DNA of 64,000 nt from Bacillus renqingensis (lineage in GTDB: Bacteria > Bacillota > Bacilli > Bacillales > Cytobacillaceae): the NCBI RefSeq assembly GCF_016464375.1, contig NZ_JADDIU010000010.1, positions 1 through 64,000 on the forward strand. Direction: 5' to 3'. The position numbers and the translations under genes were made by a program. Shown here piece after piece: positions 8,528 through 17,739 of the stretch; position 1 is the first letter of the stretch, and each line of letters starts with the position of its first letter. A model generated the notes under the pieces. That model saw only the letters and a program-made list of their open reading frames with translations. It ran no database searches and was not told where the DNA came from.

Positions 8528-9418
8528 CTACCTATTTTTTAAAACCTCGTTCAGAAGATCAGGATAATTCGTAAACATACCTGTAACGCCCCAATCTAGT
8601 AATTTTTCCATATCTTCTCTCGTATTAACGGTGTAAGGATGGATTAACATGTCATGTTTACGAACCTTTTCTACATATTCTCGGTCAATTTTTGCATAGC
8701 TCGGCCCAACACCTATTGCGTATTGCTTTATATTATTAAGTTCTTCATCTGTAATTGTCGCTGGTTTTGAATAAGAAATAAGTTGAATAAGAGGCACTTT
8801 TGGGTTAATTGAATGTATTTTGATTAAACTTTCAGGACTAAAAGACTGAATAAGCACTTTACTAGATGGTGTATTTTGTCCGAGTAATTTGTATTTATCT
8901 AAAATTCTTAGCAATTCTTCTTCCATTCCTGGGTATACATCAGGTGATTTTGTTTCAATATAGTATCTTCCGCTTTTGCCGAATTTTTGAATAACTTCTT
9001 CCAAAGTTGGTACTTTTAAGCCGACATACTCAGGTTTTGCAAGATCAGGGTATTTTTCATTAAACCATGAACCAGCATCTAATTGTTTAATTTGTGCTAG
9101 TGTATAATCTTTTACATAGCCTGTACCATTTGTTGTCCGATCTAGCTTTTCATCATGCATCGCAATTAACTTTCCATCTTTCGTCATCTGCAAATCTACT
9201 TCAATATAGTCACCCTTCATTCTCTCACCTAGTTCATAGGATACCAGTGTATGTTCCGGAGCAAATCCAGACGCACCACGGTGGGCAACATTAAGTATAC
9301 GATTTGGATTCAAGGATGGATTCTTTCCGTTTCCCTTAGCGTAAGCAGCATTGAAACCAGATGTACAAATTACCATAAGTACCATTAGAATGACGAAACT
9401 AATTCCAAACTTTTTCAT
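8528..9418 (-). CDS. glpQ: secreted glycerophosphodiester phosphodiesterase
   Basis: The product hydrolyses glycerophosphodiesters to glycerol 3-phosphate and an alcohol. The start is the ATG at 9418, preceded by AAGGAGAAG; an upstream in-frame ATG at 9502 has no such site. The 296-residue protein has a signal peptide ending near NAAYA, followed by a GDPD domain with AHRGASG (catalytic His), [10 protein letters not shown] (metal-binding Glu and Asp) and [12 protein letters not shown] (second His). Later ETKSP and the C-terminal [10 protein letters not shown] are also typical. It is exported and probably degrades lipid-derived diesters or teichoic acid. Its leader carries the second GlpP-type terminator, so it should be induced with glycerol 3-phosphate. 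It resembles Bacillus GlpQ, though paralogues exist. Confidence 0.88.
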   Translation of the reverse strand: MKKFGISFVILMVLMVICTSGFNAAYAKGNGKNPSLNPNRILNVAHRGASGFAPEHTLVSYELGERMKGDYIEVDLQMTKDGKLIAMHDEKLDRTTNGTGYVKDYTLAQIKQLDAGSWFNEKYPDLAKPEYVGLKVPTLEEVIQKFGKSGRYYIETKSPDVYPGMEEELLRILDKYKLLGQNTPSSKVLIQSFSPESLIKIHSINPKVPLIQLISYSKPATITDEELNNIKQYAIGVGPSYAKIDREYVEKVRKHDMLIHPYTVNTREDMEKLLDWGVTGMFTNYPDLLNEVLKNR

Positions 9419-9539
9419 TATATCTTCTCCTTTATGGTTTTTTAGAGCAGTTCCAATGACCCCAAAGATGTATATCCATTGATAGTATAATAGATTTGAC
9501 ACTATTTACCTTTCATTTTCTCTCCTCTATCTCTCACTC

Positions 9540-9640
9540 CCCTTATCTACTAGTTAAAAGAGACGCAAAAAAACCCAAAAATGCCTTTATAGACAATTTG
9601 GGTTTTTTCTCTTCATCTCTTCCCTAGTATTAACCTAACC
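9540..9640 (-). promoter_or_regulatory. leader with terminator hairpin, probable GlpP target (GDPD gene)
   Basis: Reverse strand: GGGAAGAGA (9624-9616), then AGAGAAAAAACCCAAA (from 9612), pairing with the arm ending at 9559 (TTTGGGTTTTTTT and TCTCT). Order and sequence match the leader at 7058-7128. The hairpin is a credible terminator and lies about 140 nt before the start codon. A weak promoter, TTTAAA-16-TAAAAT, may lie just upstream. Confidence 0.65.
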
Positions 9641-9734
9641 TTATTTTAACAGATAATAGAATACTTTAAAGTGCACTTTGTACTATTCTAATTTGGGTAA
9701 TTAGACTTACCTTGTGAAAACATATAGCTCTTTT

Positions 9735-9824
9735 CCTGTCTTCTAGGTTAAGGATGCCAAGGGTTCGGGTCCTCCGGCCAATTCGTGGAGGCCATACGCC
9801 GCTGACCAAGATGCTTGCGCTTTT
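9735..9824 (+). repeat. dispersed GC-rich repeat, copy 1
   Basis: Contains GGAGGCCATACGCCGCTGAC and ends in GCTTGCGCTTTT. The same core and end occur at 11374-11458 and 32760-32880, always between genes. It resembles the short dispersed repeats common in Bacillus genomes that run from GTCTAGCTCCAGCG to GCTTGCGCTTTT. Confidence 0.7.
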
Positions 9825-9832
9825 CCTAATCC

Positions 9833-10975
9833 TTACTTATTAAGTTGTTTAGCTGCTGTTTCTAGGTAATGATTATTTATGTAATTACGTTGTAAATGAA
9901 TAGAATCAAGGGTATTTTTTGGTTCTTGAAAAGAAAGTCCATTAAATAAGGCAATATTTTGTAATGTCTCTAAATCTTTTATATTGATAGCGGCCTCCCA
10001 GTTAATGTTTGTAAGTAACCTGAAAATTACCTCTGAGGGAAAGCCACTTTGTTTAGAAATAATTTTAGCAATATATAGTGGGTCATTTCTCATTATTTGA
10101 TGGGCACGTAGGTGTGATTTCAAGTAAGCCGTAACAATATCCTCGTTCTTAGATACCCATTGGCTTTCTGCAACGATTCCCGTTAAATAGTCGTCCTCGC
10201 ACTCCTTGAAATCTATCACTTTCCCTAATTGATAATATTGAATCAAACTTGAATAGGGTTCGCATACTGCTCTTAGCTTTGACTGTTCAAACATTATATT
10301 TTCCTGTTCATACTGAGGAGTAATTGTTACATCCGTAATCTTATGATGGAAAAGAAACTTATTTAATCTATGCCAAGATCCCGAATTTGGAAGTACCTCA
10401 ATCTCACATTTCGATATATTCTGTATATTCTTACTATCATACCCCCTTGGGATTGCTAATGATATCCCTTGACTACGAGGACTTTTTCCATCAAAGGCTA
10501 GTAAAATGGCTTGAAATAATGGGAAAATGATACTTATTTTAAGTAAATTAACAATAGGTAAATCTGCCAATGAGGCAATGTGAATACGACCAGCTACTAG
10601 CTCCTCCATTTGCCGTGGAGCATTAAGATTAATCCAATTAACTCGACGTGTAAGGTGGAGCTTTTGTAATTCCTCTTCAAAAAGTTTCAGTTCTTTGATA
10701 ACAAATGAACTCCATAAATGAGCGTTCCCACTGTGATACCCAATCGTTATCGTGTTGTCAATCTGTGGTATGTTCTCAGTATCATGATTATTCACATGTT
10801 GAACGTGTTTGGTTACCCATTTGGTTAATTGATCTTGGTCTACATAAACATCTCTTCCTATTTTAATACACGGGAAACCTTTATCACGACGCCAACGGTT
10901 AATGGTAGAACGGCTTATTTTAAATAGATCCATAGCCTCTTGTAAAGTTAGAAGATTTAATTCCATACTCACCAA
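9833..10975 (-). CDS. HTH regulator fused to an SsuA/TauA-like ligand-binding domain
   Basis: A 380-residue cytosolic protein made of two parts. Residues 8-52 (TLQEAMDLFKISRSTINRWR, then GFPCIKIGRDVYVD) form an excisionase/MerR-like helix-turn-helix. Residues 75-370 resemble the binding proteins of sulfonate and taurine ABC importers (IGYHSGNAHLWSSF, AGRIHIASLADLP, AILLAFDG, WVSKNEDIVTAYLKSHLRA), but no signal peptide is present. It is divergent from the ssuBC/monooxygenase operon. The simplest reading is a one-component sensor that binds an organosulfur compound inside the cell and controls that operon. The start is TTG 10975 or the GTG one codon later, both served by AGGAGG at 10986-10981. 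Confidence 0.8.
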   Translation of the reverse strand: MVSMELNLLTLQEAMDLFKISRSTINRWRRDKGFPCIKIGRDVYVDQDQLTKWVTKHVQHVNNHDTENIPQIDNTITIGYHSGNAHLWSSFVIKELKLFEEELQKLHLTRRVNWINLNAPRQMEELVAGRIHIASLADLPIVNLLKISIIFPLFQAILLAFDGKSPRSQGISLAIPRGYDSKNIQNISKCEIEVLPNSGSWHRLNKFLFHHKITDVTITPQYEQENIMFEQSKLRAVCEPYSSLIQYYQLGKVIDFKECEDDYLTGIVAESQWVSKNEDIVTAYLKSHLRAHQIMRNDPLYIAKIISKQSGFPSEVIFRLLTNINWEAAINIKDLETLQNIALFNGLSFQEPKNTLDSIHLQRNYINNHYLETAAKQLNK

Positions 10976-11121
10976 TATTTCCTCCTATCAATAGTAATAA
11001 AAAAATCGCGTTAAAGGTTACCAAAAAATGGACAAGAGAATCATTATTAGTCATTTAAATAGCAGTTTGATTCACAATATAGCCAAGTTGTAAACAGTAT
11101 GATAATTTATAATTACCCTAA

Positions 11122-11151
11122 ATCATACTAATCCAATTGGTATTGTGTCAA
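11122..11151 (-). promoter_or_regulatory. promoter of the HTH-binding-domain regulator
   Basis: Reverse strand TTGACA (11151-11146), 18 bp, TATGAT (11127-11122). The spacer contains the palindrome CCAATTGG, a possible operator. The 5' leader would be about 140 nt. Confidence 0.5.
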
Positions 11152-11313
11152 TTAAAACATTTAATGGAGGAATTGCGAATGAGCGTTGTGCCCAAAAATT
11201 TAAGAATATGAGGAAAACATTGAATCTATTAGTTGCAATACATGATAAATCATAGTTTCCTAACGTTTTTGCTAATTTTATATAATAACCTTATTGCTGA
11301 CCAGACCATAGGA

Positions 11314-11351
11314 GGCTCCTAGACTTGCTAAACAAGTTAGGAGCCCTTTTT
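11314..11351 (+). terminator. intrinsic terminator upstream of ssuB
   Basis: GGCTCCTA (11314-11321) pairs with TAGGAGCC (11338-11345), extended by CTTG/CAAG, and is followed by CTTTTT. No forward-strand gene lies immediately upstream, so it either ends a short RNA or attenuates the ssu operon. Confidence 0.7.
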
Positions 11352-11373
11352 ATAATATCAGCATTTATGTCAT

Positions 11374-11458
11374 TCGACTTTGAGAAATGTCCAGCTCCAG
11401 CGCTTTTCAGTTGGAGCGATCCTGGCCATACGCCGCTGACTAGGGCGCTTGTGCTTTT
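11374..11458 (+). repeat. dispersed GC-rich repeat, copy 2
   Basis: Starts with TCGACTTTGAGAA and TGTCCAGCTCCAGCG, contains GGCCATACGCCGCTGAC and ends in GCTTGTGCTTTT. The 5' part matches copy 3 (32760-32880) and the 3' part matches both other copies. Confidence 0.7.
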
Positions 11459-11578
11459 CTGTGATAATAACCACCGCCATCCCCTCAAACGAATATTTTC
11501 ATCTAGGGGTGTGAGTCACGAATCATGTGTGTTTCTTATAAAAATCAAGAGTTCAACCAATTATGAGAAGGTGTTGAT

Positions 11579-12349
11579 ATGACATTGTTAGAAATCCACA
11601 AACTTTATAAAACATTTGATACTGCAAAAGGGAAGGTACATGCATTACATGATATAAATTTCCAATGTAAAAAGGGAGAATTTATTACCATTATTGGTCC
11701 GAGTGGATGTGGAAAAAGTACTCTACTTAAAGCAATAGCCGGCTTGGATTCAACTTATAAAGGCAATATTTATTTAGATGGAAGTGAAGTAAAGGCACCT
11801 TCCATTGATAAAGGGTTTATTTTTCAAGAGCCACGACTGTTTCCTTGGATGACTGTAGAAAAAAATATAGCTGCTGACCTTCCGATCAATAAAGTGGAAA
11901 TAAAAAAAGAAGTAGAACGCTTAATTCAACTTATCCGATTAGATGGTTTCGGAACATCTTATCCAAAGGAACTCTCGGGGGGTATGGCTCAAAGAGTGGC
12001 TATAGCAAGAGCGTTATTGCGAAATCCAAAGGTATTGTTACTTGATGAACCGTTTGGAGCTTTGGATGCATTTACTCGTTCGCACATGCAAGAGGTTCTC
12101 CTTGAAATTTGGCAGGAAAATCGTACGACCATGTTATTTGTTACACATGACATTGATGAAGCAATTTATCTTGCTAACAAAGTCATAATTATGAGTGCTA
12201 AACCTGGATCTATCAGTGATATCATCACTGTTGATTTGCCATTCCCGAGAAAAAGATCTTCCTCATCCTTTCAAGAAATAAGACACATCATTTTAAATAA
12301 ATTTGAAAAGGTGGATGAACTTGAATTAATAAATAGCGCTGGAATATAA
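11579..12349 (+). CDS. ssuB: aliphatic sulfonate-type ABC importer ATPase SsuB
   Basis: A 256-residue ATPase of the nitrate/taurine/sulfonate importer family. It has Walker A GPSGCGKS, signature LSGGMAQR, Walker B VLLLDEP and [23 protein letters not shown] is the family's Q-loop region. It is the first gene of a forward operon with the permease (12 bases downstream), a flavin monooxygenase and a binding lipoprotein. The ATG is preceded by GAGAAGGTG. It energises uptake of an organosulfur compound; the exact ligand cannot be read from the ATPase. Confidence 0.88.
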   Translation: MTLLEIHKLYKTFDTAKGKVHALHDINFQCKKGEFITIIGPSGCGKSTLLKAIAGLDSTYKGNIYLDGSEVKAPSIDKGFIFQEPRLFPWMTVEKNIAADLPINKVEIKKEVERLIQLIRLDGFGTSYPKELSGGMAQRVAIARALLRNPKVLLLDEPFGALDAFTRSHMQEVLLEIWQENRTTMLFVTHDIDEAIYLANKVIIMSAKPGSISDIITVDLPFPRKRSSSSFQEIRHIILNKFEKVDELELINSAGI

Positions 12350-12361
12350 GGGGGAAATGAA

Positions 12362-13204
12362 ATGAGTAAAAGAGAAGAAGTCATGTTACCAATTAATCTA
12401 AATACAAACAGGTTTTTAAATTTTAGTCCTATCAAAAAATATGAGAAATTTATGCGATTTCTTCGAGGAATTAGACTTCCTATTATCATCTTATTAGGCT
12501 GGGAACTTTCTGGATATTTAGGCTTCGTATCTGAAACTTTATTACCGCGGCCAACTACCGTATTTCAAAAATTTATTGAATTATCAATAAGCGGGGAATT
12601 ATTGCAGCATTTTCTAATCAGTCTTCGTCGATCACTTAGCGGATTTTTCGTTGGAGGGTTTATCGCCCTAGTTGCCGGGGATCTTGTTGGCTTCTTTAGC
12701 AAAGCAGAGCAATCCTTAGATCCAACTGTGCAAATGATTCGAACGATACCAACCTTGGCCGTTCTCCCCTTATTTATTTTATGGTTTGGTTTCGGAGAGT
12801 TTTCTAAAACGCTGTTAATTGCAAAAGCATCCTTCTTCCCTATATACGTCAATACTTTTTTAGGGATTAGGGGAGTAGATTCAAAGCTTTTAGATGTTGC
12901 AAAAGTTCTTGAATTTAGTAAATGGAAACAAATAACGAAGCTGATCATCCCCTCCGCAATGCCAAATATTTTGTTAGGCATTCGTCTATCTTTAGGTGCT
13001 GCATGGGTAGCACTTGTGGGGGCAGAATTGATGGGATCAAGTGAAGGAGTTGGATACATGATCGTGGATGCAAGAACTTTTTCACAAACTTCCGTTATTT
13101 TCGTCGGAATCATTATTTTTGCTTTATTTGGAAAAATCACCGATTCACTGATTCGTTATTTTGAAAAAAGATTATTAAAGTGGCGTGATAATTTTCAAGG
13201 ATAA
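12362..13204 (+). CDS. ssuC: aliphatic sulfonate-type ABC importer permease SsuC
   Basis: A 280-residue membrane protein with about six helices and the characteristic segments FLRGIRLPIIILLGWELSG near the N-terminus, IPTLAVLPLFILWFGFGE in the middle and an EAA-like loop followed by IIPSAMPNILLGIR. This is the single-domain permease of the SsuABC/TauABC class and works as a homodimer. GGGGGAAATGA gives its ribosome binding site directly after ssuB. Confidence 0.88.
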   Translation: MSKREEVMLPINLNTNRFLNFSPIKKYEKFMRFLRGIRLPIIILLGWELSGYLGFVSETLLPRPTTVFQKFIELSISGELLQHFLISLRRSLSGFFVGGFIALVAGDLVGFFSKAEQSLDPTVQMIRTIPTLAVLPLFILWFGFGEFSKTLLIAKASFFPIYVNTFLGIRGVDSKLLDVAKVLEFSKWKQITKLIIPSAMPNILLGIRLSLGAAWVALVGAELMGSSEGVGYMIVDARTFSQTSVIFVGIIIFALFGKITDSLIRYFEKRLLKWRDNFQG

Positions 13205-13274
13205 AGGATAATAGTAACCGATTTAAGTAGAGGTCTGTAGTGATATAAATTCTTAAAAAATGGAGGGTTTCTAA

Positions 13275-14603
13275 ATGAATAATGAACGTAAAATGCATCT
13301 AAATTTATTTTTAAGCAGTATGGGACATCATGAGGCATCATGGCGTTATCCGGATTCTCCTACTGACCAGTTAATGAATTTTTCGTATTATAAGGACCTT
13401 GTCCAAAAAGCCGAACAAGCAAAAATGGATTCTGTTTTTTTAGCAGATCGTACCTCCCTATCACCACAATCAGTTAAACATGGTTCGTCTGCTTCATTTG
13501 AACCTACAACGTTATTATCAGCTTTGGCAGTTGTCACAGAAAAGATTGGATTAATTGCAACTGTTTCAACCAGTTTTAATGAACCATACAATATTGCTAG
13601 AAGATTTGCATCACTAGATTTCTTGAGTAATGGACGTGCAGGATGGAATATTATCACTTCAGGTACTGATAGTGAAGCTCAAAATTTTAACCTTGAGACT
13701 ATTCCAGATCATGCTATCCGTTATAAAAGGGCTAAGGAATTTTTAGATGTAACAATCAAGCTATGGGATAGCTGGGAAGATGATGCAATCGTATTAAATA
13801 AAAAAACCGGAATTTTCGCAGATAGTCAAAAAGTGCATGAAATCAATCATAAGGGAGAATTCTTTCAAATTCGTGGGCCTTTAAATATACCAAGATCACC
13901 TCAAAAAAGGCCTGTTCTTGTTCAAGCTGGAACATCAGAGGATGGTAAGGAATTTGCAGCTAAGTATGCTGAAGCGATTTTTACAGCACAGCAAACATTT
14001 ATCGACGCTAGAGCATTTTACCTGGATGTAAAAGAGAGAGTGATAAAACATGGAAGAAACCCTGATCAAGTCAAAATATTACCTGGTATTTGCCCAATTA
14101 TCGGAGAAACCGAGAAGGAGGTAAAGGAAAGGGAAAATAGGTTACAGGAATTGATGAACTTTGAGCATAGCCTCATCCAACTATCGAATCGAGTTGGAAT
14201 AGATTTAACATCGGCCTCTTTAGATGAACCATTACCAGCACTTCCTGATATTGATGAAATTCAAGGTCATAAAAGCCGCACTCAATTAATTATTGAGTTG
14301 GCACAAAGAGAGAATCTTACACTCAGACAATTGCTTATTCGTTTAGGGGGTGGCAGAGGCCATCACACAATTGTTGGTACTCCACAAAAAATCGCAGATG
14401 AACTTGAGTACTGGTTTTTAAATGGTGCTGCTGACGGATTTAATATCATGCCTCAAGTTATGAATCCTGATTTTGATAGATTTATTAATCTAGTAATACC
14501 TGAGTTACAAAAAAGAGGTTTATTTAGAACAGAATATACCGGAAACACGTTAAGAGATAATTACAAGTTAAACAAACCAGAAAATCAATTTATGACCATC
14601 TAA
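13275..14603 (+). CDS. FMN-dependent monooxygenase, NtaA/SnaA/DszA family
   Basis: A 442-residue bacterial luciferase-like flavoprotein. The layout (MHLNLFLSSMGHHEASWR, LDFLSNGRAGWNIITSG, RGPLNIPRSPQKRPVLVQAG, TIVGTPQKIADELE) is that of the nitrilotriacetate/dibenzothiophene sulfone/pristinamycin group, longer than SsuD. These enzymes use reduced FMN from a separate reductase and oxygen to cleave C-N or C-S bonds. Placed between an SsuBC importer and its binding protein, it most likely releases sulfite from an imported sulfonate or sulfone. No flavin reductase is encoded nearby. AATGGAGGG precedes the ATG. Confidence 0.88.
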   Translation: MNNERKMHLNLFLSSMGHHEASWRYPDSPTDQLMNFSYYKDLVQKAEQAKMDSVFLADRTSLSPQSVKHGSSASFEPTTLLSALAVVTEKIGLIATVSTSFNEPYNIARRFASLDFLSNGRAGWNIITSGTDSEAQNFNLETIPDHAIRYKRAKEFLDVTIKLWDSWEDDAIVLNKKTGIFADSQKVHEINHKGEFFQIRGPLNIPRSPQKRPVLVQAGTSEDGKEFAAKYAEAIFTAQQTFIDARAFYLDVKERVIKHGRNPDQVKILPGICPIIGETEKEVKERENRLQELMNFEHSLIQLSNRVGIDLTSASLDEPLPALPDIDEIQGHKSRTQLIIELAQRENLTLRQLLIRLGGGRGHHTIVGTPQKIADELEYWFLNGAADGFNIMPQVMNPDFDRFINLVIPELQKRGLFRTEYTGNTLRDNYKLNKPENQFMTI

Positions 14604-14626
14604 TTTAAACAGAGAGGAATAAAAAA

Positions 14627-15637
14627 ATGAATAGAAAAAAATATAATCGGTTTAAAAACACCCTGACAATCTCATTGATATTAACGTTGTTTGTATTGAG
14701 TGGATGCGGTGTTGGTCAAACATCAAGCACTGGAGGAGAATCAAAGAAAAATACAATTATTAACATTGGCGTTCAAGGTAAAGTAGGCATACTATACTAT
14801 GCAAAAAACAATAAATACTTTGAGAAGGCATTTGAAAAGGAAAATGTTGAAATAAAATGGTCAGAATTCACAAGTGGACCTCCGCATTTCGAAGCAATTG
14901 CATCAGGAAGGCTTGATTTTGGTGCTACCGGGGGGACACCACTTATTGCAGGGCAAGCTGGCGGGATTGATTTTCGTGCCATTGGGGTTACAAGTGACGG
15001 GGAAAAAAATTACGCTATTTTAGTGAGTAAAGGTTCATCATATAAAAGTATAGAAGATTTAAAAGGTAAAAAAGTTGCCGTCGCACCTGGAAGTGGTTCT
15101 TCAAATTTTTTATACATGGCACTAGATAAAAATAAATTAACGGCTAAGGATATTGAAATTGTCCCTCTACAACCAGATGAAGCACGTGCTGCTTTTGAGA
15201 ATGGATCCGTTGATGCCTGGACTATATGGGAACCCTATTTGACAACAGCGATTTATCAAATAGGGGCAGTACCAATCCTTACCTCAGAAGATATAAATCT
15301 CTTATCACCTGCATTTTTAGTGGCAAGAACAAAATTCACGGAGGAACACCCTAAATATACGGAACTATTCTTAAAAACGTACGAAGCGGCACGAAAGGAA
15401 TATGTAAAAAATATAGATTCCATCTCAAAAGAATTGGCAGCTACACAAGGGGTAGATCAGGAAATTATTCGCAAATTTAATGAAAAAACAAATTCCATTC
15501 TCTCACCGACTACTAAAGAATTTAGAAAAGCTCAGCAAGAACAAGCAGACTTTCTATACAAAGAAGGGGTTATTAATAAAAAAATAGATATTTCAAAGGT
15601 TATTGATAATTCATTCGTTGAAAATGCACTAAAGTAA
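14627..15637 (+). CDS. ssuA: SsuA-like sulfonate-binding lipoprotein
   Basis: A 336-residue lipoprotein. The signal ends in the lipobox LSGC (Cys 27), then a linker and a type II binding-protein fold of the SsuA/TauA class (INIGVQGKVGILYYAKNN, ASGRLDFGATGGTPLIAGQ, GKKVAVAPGSGSSNFLY, NGSVDAWTIWEPY). It delivers substrate to SsuC and closes the operon. AGAGAGGAAT supplies the ribosome binding site. The cytosolic regulator at 9833-10975 carries a related domain, so transporter and sensor may recognise the same ligand. Confidence 0.88.
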   Translation: MNRKKYNRFKNTLTISLILTLFVLSGCGVGQTSSTGGESKKNTIINIGVQGKVGILYYAKNNKYFEKAFEKENVEIKWSEFTSGPPHFEAIASGRLDFGATGGTPLIAGQAGGIDFRAIGVTSDGEKNYAILVSKGSSYKSIEDLKGKKVAVAPGSGSSNFLYMALDKNKLTAKDIEIVPLQPDEARAAFENGSVDAWTIWEPYLTTAIYQIGAVPILTSEDINLLSPAFLVARTKFTEEHPKYTELFLKTYEAARKEYVKNIDSISKELAATQGVDQEIIRKFNEKTNSILSPTTKEFRKAQQEQADFLYKEGVINKKIDISKVIDNSFVENALK

Positions 15638-15640
15638 TCT

Positions 15641-15655
15641 TGGTGCCTGACACCA
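15641..15655 (+). repeat. TGGTGCCTGACACCA palindrome, copy 1
   Basis: A 15-base near-palindrome just after the ssu operon. The same motif occurs at 21564-21578 (inverted), 21594-21608 and 23044-23057, always in intergenic DNA. Confidence 0.75.
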
Positions 15656-15683
15656 TCTAATGATCGTTTTTTCTTTATCATGC

Positions 15684-15717
15684 AAAAAACACGTTGATTC
15701 AGTTCAACGTGTTTTTT
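15684..15717. terminator. bidirectional terminator between the ssu operon and sulP
   Basis: AAAAAACACGTTGA (15684-15697) pairs perfectly with TCAACGTGTTTTTT (15704-15717). A and T runs on both sides let it serve both converging units. Confidence 0.9.
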
Positions 15718-15721
15718 GGTA

Positions 15722-17209
15722 TTAAGGATTGGCGATTTTCTCCAGTCCGCCTGGCTTGTTATGAACCGCCATTTTTTCAATCAGTTTGTTGCTTTCTGCA
15801 TTTACTCCTTTTAAATTCACCTTGATGCCATTTTGGTGGTACTTCAGCACTACCTTGTCAACGGCGCCGACCGCAGAGTCATCCCAAAGGTGGGCTTTAG
15901 ATAAATCCAAATCAATTTCACTTACGTCCTCTTTATAATCAAAACTGTTGACAAAGTCTGTGACAGATGCAAAGAAAAGCTGGCCGGAAACGTGATATAC
16001 CTTCTTATGAGCACCTTTTGCCGACAGGCTGGTGACTTTCACTTTTGAAATTTTTGCTGCAAAGAAAATCGCACTTAAAATGACACCCACTAAAACGCCC
16101 AATGATAAGTTATCAGTCTCTACCACTGTAATAACTGTTACGATCATCACAATCGTATCTGTTATCGGCACGGTTCTAATTGCTTTTAGGCTCGACCAAT
16201 CAAATGTTCCGATTGATACCATAAACATCACACCGACGAGTGCTGCCATTGGAATCTGGACGAGAAATCCTTGCAGCGACACAATGAGCGTCAATAAAAA
16301 GGCGCCGGCCACAAAGGTAGATAAGCGGCCTCTGCCACCGGACTTGACATTAATAACTGTTTGACCAATCATCGCACATCCGGCCATTCCCCCAAATAAT
16401 CCCGATACAATGTTTGCAATCCCTTGGCTACGCGCTTCTTTATTTTTATCACTATCGGTATCCGTCATATCATCCACAATCGAAGCAGTCAGCAGGGTTT
16501 CCACTAATCCGACAACGGCGATGGATAAAGAATAGGGGAATATGATTTGCAGCGTCTCCAAGTTAAATGGAATGTCAGGAATTAAAAATACAGGCAAGGT
16601 AGAGGCCAATTCCCCCATGTCTCCTACTGTCCGTACATCACTGCCGGTAAAGATGGAAATGGCTGTAATTACAATAATTGCGGCTAATGGCGATGGAACA
16701 GCTTTCGTAAAACGCGGAAGGATATAGATAATTGCCAGCGCCCCGGCAACCATCGCATACATTTGCCAAGATGCACCTTTGAAGTGAACTAATTGAGCTG
16801 AAAAAATTAAAATCGCAAGTGCGTTAACGAAACCAGTCATAACAGAACGAGGGACAAATTTCATTAAACGGCCTAACTTCATAGCTCCCATAATGATTTG
16901 GATGACACCCGTTAAGATGGTTGCTGCCAGTAAATATTGCAAACCGTAGTCTTTTACTAATGTCGTCATCAATAATGCCGTTGCCCCTGTAGCTGCTGAG
17001 ATCATCCCCGGTCTGCCGCCAACAAAAGCAATCGTTACGGCAATACAAAACGATGCGTATAATCCCACCATTGGGTCGACACCGGCAATAAGGGAGAAGG
17101 CAATCGCTTCTGGAATTAAGGCCATCGCCACCACGATCCCTGCCAGAATATCACCCTTCATATTCCCAAACCATGAGTATTTAATTGTGTTAAAATTCAA
17201 ACTTAGCAC
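15722..17209 (-). CDS. SulP-family anion transporter with STAS domain
   Basis: A 495-residue inner-membrane protein. The N-terminal 380 residues form the SulP transport domain ([50 protein letters not shown]). A C-terminal STAS domain runs from about 400 to 485 ([20 protein letters not shown], then a conserved [17 protein letters not shown]). The family moves sulfate, bicarbonate or other anions. Between a sulfonate cluster and a methionine-type importer, sulfate is a natural guess, but Bacillus SulP proteins often transport other anions. The start ATG at 17209 is preceded by AGGGAGAGGT on the reverse strand. Confidence 0.85.
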   Translation of the reverse strand: MLSLNFNTIKYSWFGNMKGDILAGIVVAMALIPEAIAFSLIAGVDPMVGLYASFCIAVTIAFVGGRPGMISAATGATALLMTTLVKDYGLQYLLAATILTGVIQIIMGAMKLGRLMKFVPRSVMTGFVNALAILIFSAQLVHFKGASWQMYAMVAGALAIIYILPRFTKAVPSPLAAIIVITAISIFTGSDVRTVGDMGELASTLPVFLIPDIPFNLETLQIIFPYSLSIAVVGLVETLLTASIVDDMTDTDSDKNKEARSQGIANIVSGLFGGMAGCAMIGQTVINVKSGGRGRLSTFVAGAFLLTLIVSLQGFLVQIPMAALVGVMFMVSIGTFDWSSLKAIRTVPITDTIVMIVTVITVVETDNLSLGVLVGVILSAIFFAAKISKVKVTSLSAKGAHKKVYHVSGQLFFASVTDFVNSFDYKEDVSEIDLDLSKAHLWDDSAVGAVDKVVLKYHQNGIKVNLKGVNAESNKLIEKMAVHNKPGGLEKIANP

Positions 17210-17233
17210 CTCTCCCTTTGTTGTGTTAGTTAT

Positions 17234-17257
17234 TGACTTTCAACTCTCATGAAAGTC
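17234..17257. other. small hairpin in the sulP leader
   Basis: GACTTT and AAAGTC arms enclose about a dozen bases between the sulP promoter and its start codon. There is no T-run, so it is not a terminator; it may protect the mRNA or be incidental. Confidence 0.3.
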
Positions 17258-17279
17258 GGGGCCGTTGTGAACAGAACAA

Positions 17280-17308
17280 ATTATATACGTTTGTGACAAA
17301 TTTGTGAA
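17280..17308 (-). promoter_or_regulatory. sigma-A-like promoter of sulP
   Basis: Reverse strand TTCACA (17308-17303), 17 bp, TATAAT (17285-17280), about 70 bases before the start codon. Confidence 0.55.
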
Positions 17309-17309
17309 A

Positions 17310-17589
17310 TAGGATGAAAGCGGACACAACATCCCTATTCTCTTTAATACGCCCTTTTCCTTCACGTTTTGGCCCAAACCCTACTTTTGAAAGGGGCGCC
17401 TGCTTTTCATATTTTTATAATTCTCCCCAAAGTGGAAAAGGGATAAGATCGTTTAATAGTCAGACCAACTTCAAAGTGTGGAGTATCCAGAAAACTAGAA
17501 TATATCCTGGCAATTGAACTTTTGTCTGTTTTATTTTCATACACCAGAATTTTAAGATTTTCGATTTTGATAAGCTATTGAAAAAATGG
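17310..17589. other. intergenic, no gene seen
   Basis: About 280 bases between the sulP promoter and the hairpin before metN. A 67-codon forward frame at 17314-17517 has no ribosome binding site and no family resemblance, so I do not call it. Confidence 0.4.
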
Positions 17590-17624
17590 GTCCACTTAGC
17601 CGTGAGCTAGATGGACAATTTTTT
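17590..17624 (+). terminator. terminator-like hairpin upstream of metN
   Basis: GTCCACTTAGC (17590-17600) pairs with GCTAGATGGAC (17606-17616) with one unpaired base, followed by AATTTTTT. It lies before the metN promoter, so it isolates that operon from upstream transcription. Confidence 0.65.
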
Positions 17625-17638
17625 CTTTTCGATATTTA

Positions 17639-17667
17639 TTGACAAGAGGAAAATTTAAGAGTATATA
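17639..17667 (+). promoter_or_regulatory. sigma-A promoter of metNIQ
   Basis: TTGACA (17639-17644), 17 bp, TATATA (17662-17667). The leader to the GTG start is only about 65 nt and has no SAM-riboswitch motifs, unlike the B. subtilis metNPQ leader. Confidence 0.7.
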
Positions 17668-17739
17668 ATTATATAAGTCTTATAAAACATATAAATTAAG
17701 TAGGAATTAGGTTTTAGGCAAAGGGGGAGACATGCATCT

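Larger units (their letters stand above)
11152..11578. other. intergenic upstream of ssuB
   Basis: A 430-base spacer holding a TATAAT box near 11282 with a weak -35, an intrinsic terminator at 11314-11351 and repeat copy 2 at 11374-11458. A ten-codon frame with a good ribosome binding site (GGAGG at about 11166, ATG 11179) reads MSVVPKNLRI; whether it is a leader peptide is unknown. No SAM riboswitch or T-box motif was found. Confidence 0.4.

Noticed and set aside
12565..13140. 191-codon reverse-strand frame inside ssuC
   Set aside because: Shadow of the permease gene: no ribosome binding site and no family resemblance.
17286..17310. Rex-like site (TTTGTGACAAATTTGTGAA) upstream of sulP
   Set aside because: The halves are direct and not inverted as required, and they overlap the promoter spacer by chance.
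17670..17739. SAM riboswitch before metN
   Set aside because: The leader is too short and has none of the conserved S-box segments.
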